Positions 62,683 to 64,000 of a DNA stretch of 64,000 nt are shown one piece after another. A program made the translations under genes and the position numbers. The stretch spans positions 248,001 to 312,000 of the forward strand of contig PEDN01001360.1 of NCBI GenBank assembly GCA_003864495.1. The letters are read 5' to 3'. This stretch comes from Nemopilema nomurai (Eukaryota > Cnidaria > Scyphozoa > Rhizostomeae > Rhizostomatidae). The notes beneath the pieces were generated by a model that worked only from the letters and a program-made list of their open reading frames with translations, searched no databases and was not told the origin of the DNA. The first letter of the stretch is position 1. The number at the start of each line of letters is the position of its first letter.

Positions 62683-63003
62683 TTATCCACTTTCGCACTG
62701 CACAATATTGTGGGGATTTAGCGGCTTGTGAAAAGCGTATATTATAGCCAGTGTTCCAAGACTTTGAACAGAGATTGTAAACGATAATAGGCCAGGGTAG
62801 TTTAAAGAAGATTCGCGTAGCCAAAGAACTACACCATTCAATGCTCGAATGCCAGATGACCTCAAACCATCTTTCGTGTTATGCCATTTCGAATGAACCT
62901 CCATCAACATCCTTTGCCGAGCAATTGCAGAAAATCTGAACATTTTCGATACGATGCAACCAACACGGCTTCCCATTATTTCTATGATACTTTCTACCAT
63001 CAT
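62683..63003 (-). other. Unrecognised 106-codon open frame
   Basis: An ATG-initiated minus-strand frame (MMVESIIEIMGSR to IVQCESG) with two hydrophobic stretches (ALNGVVLWL and LGTLAIIYAF). A second frame of similar length overlaps it. I recognise no family, so it may be chance. It could be a first exon, because no strong polyadenylation signal follows. Confidence 0.2.
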
Positions 63004-64000
63004 TCTCCGACAGTCGATCAACGAACTACTAACAGCAAATATTGAATATCTTTTGACAATTTACAGAGCATATCAGCGACATGATTATTTACAATTTACA
63101 CAATAGCAGCAAGATTCCATGCTGAAGGTGCCAAGAAGCACATTACAGTGTAATTCAAAATGGCTGACATTAGGGCGATAACGACTGTTGTTCAAATGTT
63201 CTTTGCTTCGGCTTCTGTTCGGAGTTCCTAGTAACCATTTCGTTTCGTTTAGGAGGCATACTTAATCTTGAAAGCAGTTTTTTGATGTTATTTCTTATAG
63301 ACTCCTTGATGCAAAATCGTGGCGCCGGTTTCGATTTGGCGCCAGTTTTGTGCCAAAAGGACTTGTGTTGAAAGGACTCGTCATGACTGCGTTTTCGCTA
63401 GAGCAACGAGAACACCGAAATCAAGATTGGCCCTCGCCATTAGATTTCTCGCCACTGTTTTGTGTTTTGGCGGCAAAATCAGAAAATCAGAAGAACGCAT
63501 GCGCACGCACGACTTTGTTGAGCAAGGTGTTCAAACGCTCTCTCCAACGATGAACAACACCTTGAACAACAGAAACGTAGTATGACTTCGCACGTCTTTT
63601 TTAAACGTTGTCAAACTTCGCTCGACTGCTCTCGACTTCGCTCGACTGTTCTCAAGTCGAGAGTCGAGAGCGTTTGGCTTAAGTGGAATAGACTTGTAAG
63701 TGAAATATTCAAGAAGCACAAATTGTATCCGTAAAGTAAAAATTGTCGCAACTGCGATGTTCTTTTGCAGGGTGCATTCAGGTGGAAAGAAACTTTCAAC
63801 GTGAGAATGGCGTATGAAAACGTTCAAGTTTGTGGAATAGCAAAAGCTATTAGAAATTATGCAATCCATAACCTGTACCATTTCCTTGAATTAATAACGA
63901 AACAGATCATACAGCAAGCTATGGCCTCAAAATTACGCAATGTTATTGCCGAAAAGGTTACACGTTATTGACATATAAACTTCAGAAATAGTTTAACCCT
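63004..64000. other. Intergenic end of window
   Basis: No firm gene. Contains the 20-bp direct and inverted repeat cluster at 63615-63671. An acceptor-like TTCTTTTGCAG before 63771, followed by 66 open codons, could be an exon of a gene that runs past the window, but no domain is seen. Confidence 0.35.
63615..63671. repeat. 20-bp direct repeat followed by an inverted copy
   Basis: ACTTCGCTCGACTGCTCTCG is followed directly by a copy with two changes (63635-63654). Then 63654-63671 carries AAGTCGAGAG and GTCGAGAGC, which pair with CTCTCGACTT at 63629-63638 to form a possible hairpin. Confidence 0.7.

Noticed and set aside
63765..63971. 68-codon frame after an acceptor-like TTTGCAG
   Set aside because: Too short and unrecognised; the window ends before any continuation can be tested.

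Overview
This is eukaryotic DNA. Genes are split by GT-AG introns, intergenic space is AT-rich, and short non-autonomous transposons are common. The gene content points to a cnidarian, most likely an anthozoan such as a coral or sea anemone: secreted PAN/EGF/fucolectin-type (FTP) proteins, lineage-expanded class A receptors that share introns, and orthologues of SPATA6 and OGFOD1. That assignment is inferred from protein features, because no database could be searched. There is nothing prokaryotic here (no operons, ribosome binding sites or CRISPR).

Layout. 1-2.7 kb: no gene seen. 2.7-11.4 kb: a tandem duplication of about 3.2 kb. Each copy carries an intact four-exon gene for a 300-residue secreted protein (signal peptide, PAN/apple, EGF-like, FTP lectin-like). 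The first copy has a 1.83-kb LTR retrotransposon 10 bases past the exon-2 splice donor, and the second copy preserves the empty site. A MITE-like repeat lies at the junction between copies. 11.4-17.8 kb: a MITE with long inverted ends (12.4 kb), an intronless alpha-1,3-fucosyltransferase (GT10) on the minus strand (13.7-15.0 kb), a broken Penelope-like reverse transcriptase (15.3-16.4 kb) and other repeat debris. 17.8-22.6 kb: a six-exon C2H2 zinc-finger gene with an N-terminus I do not recognise. 24.3-31.7 kb: SPATA6, 11 exons, 492 residues. 33.6-34.5 kb: an intronless Ras-superfamily GTPase. 37.8-39.8, 42.3-44.2 and 58.8-60.2 kb: three rhodopsin-like GPCRs with the same two intron positions and phases. 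45.8-58.0 kb: OGFOD1, 13 exons, 511 residues. 60.2-64.0 kb: repeats and no firm gene.

How the genes relate. SPATA6 (sperm neck assembly), OGFOD1 (ribosomal protein hydroxylation) and the GTPase are conserved single genes with no evident joint role. The FTP pair beside a fucosyltransferase is a suggestive fucose-binding and fucose-making neighbourhood, but function is not shown by position alone. The GPCR copies on either side of OGFOD1 are close paralogues in opposite orientation, and the 37.8-kb receptor is a more distant relative. Exon coordinates below come from reading splice sites and codon phase by eye; every reported join keeps the frame.
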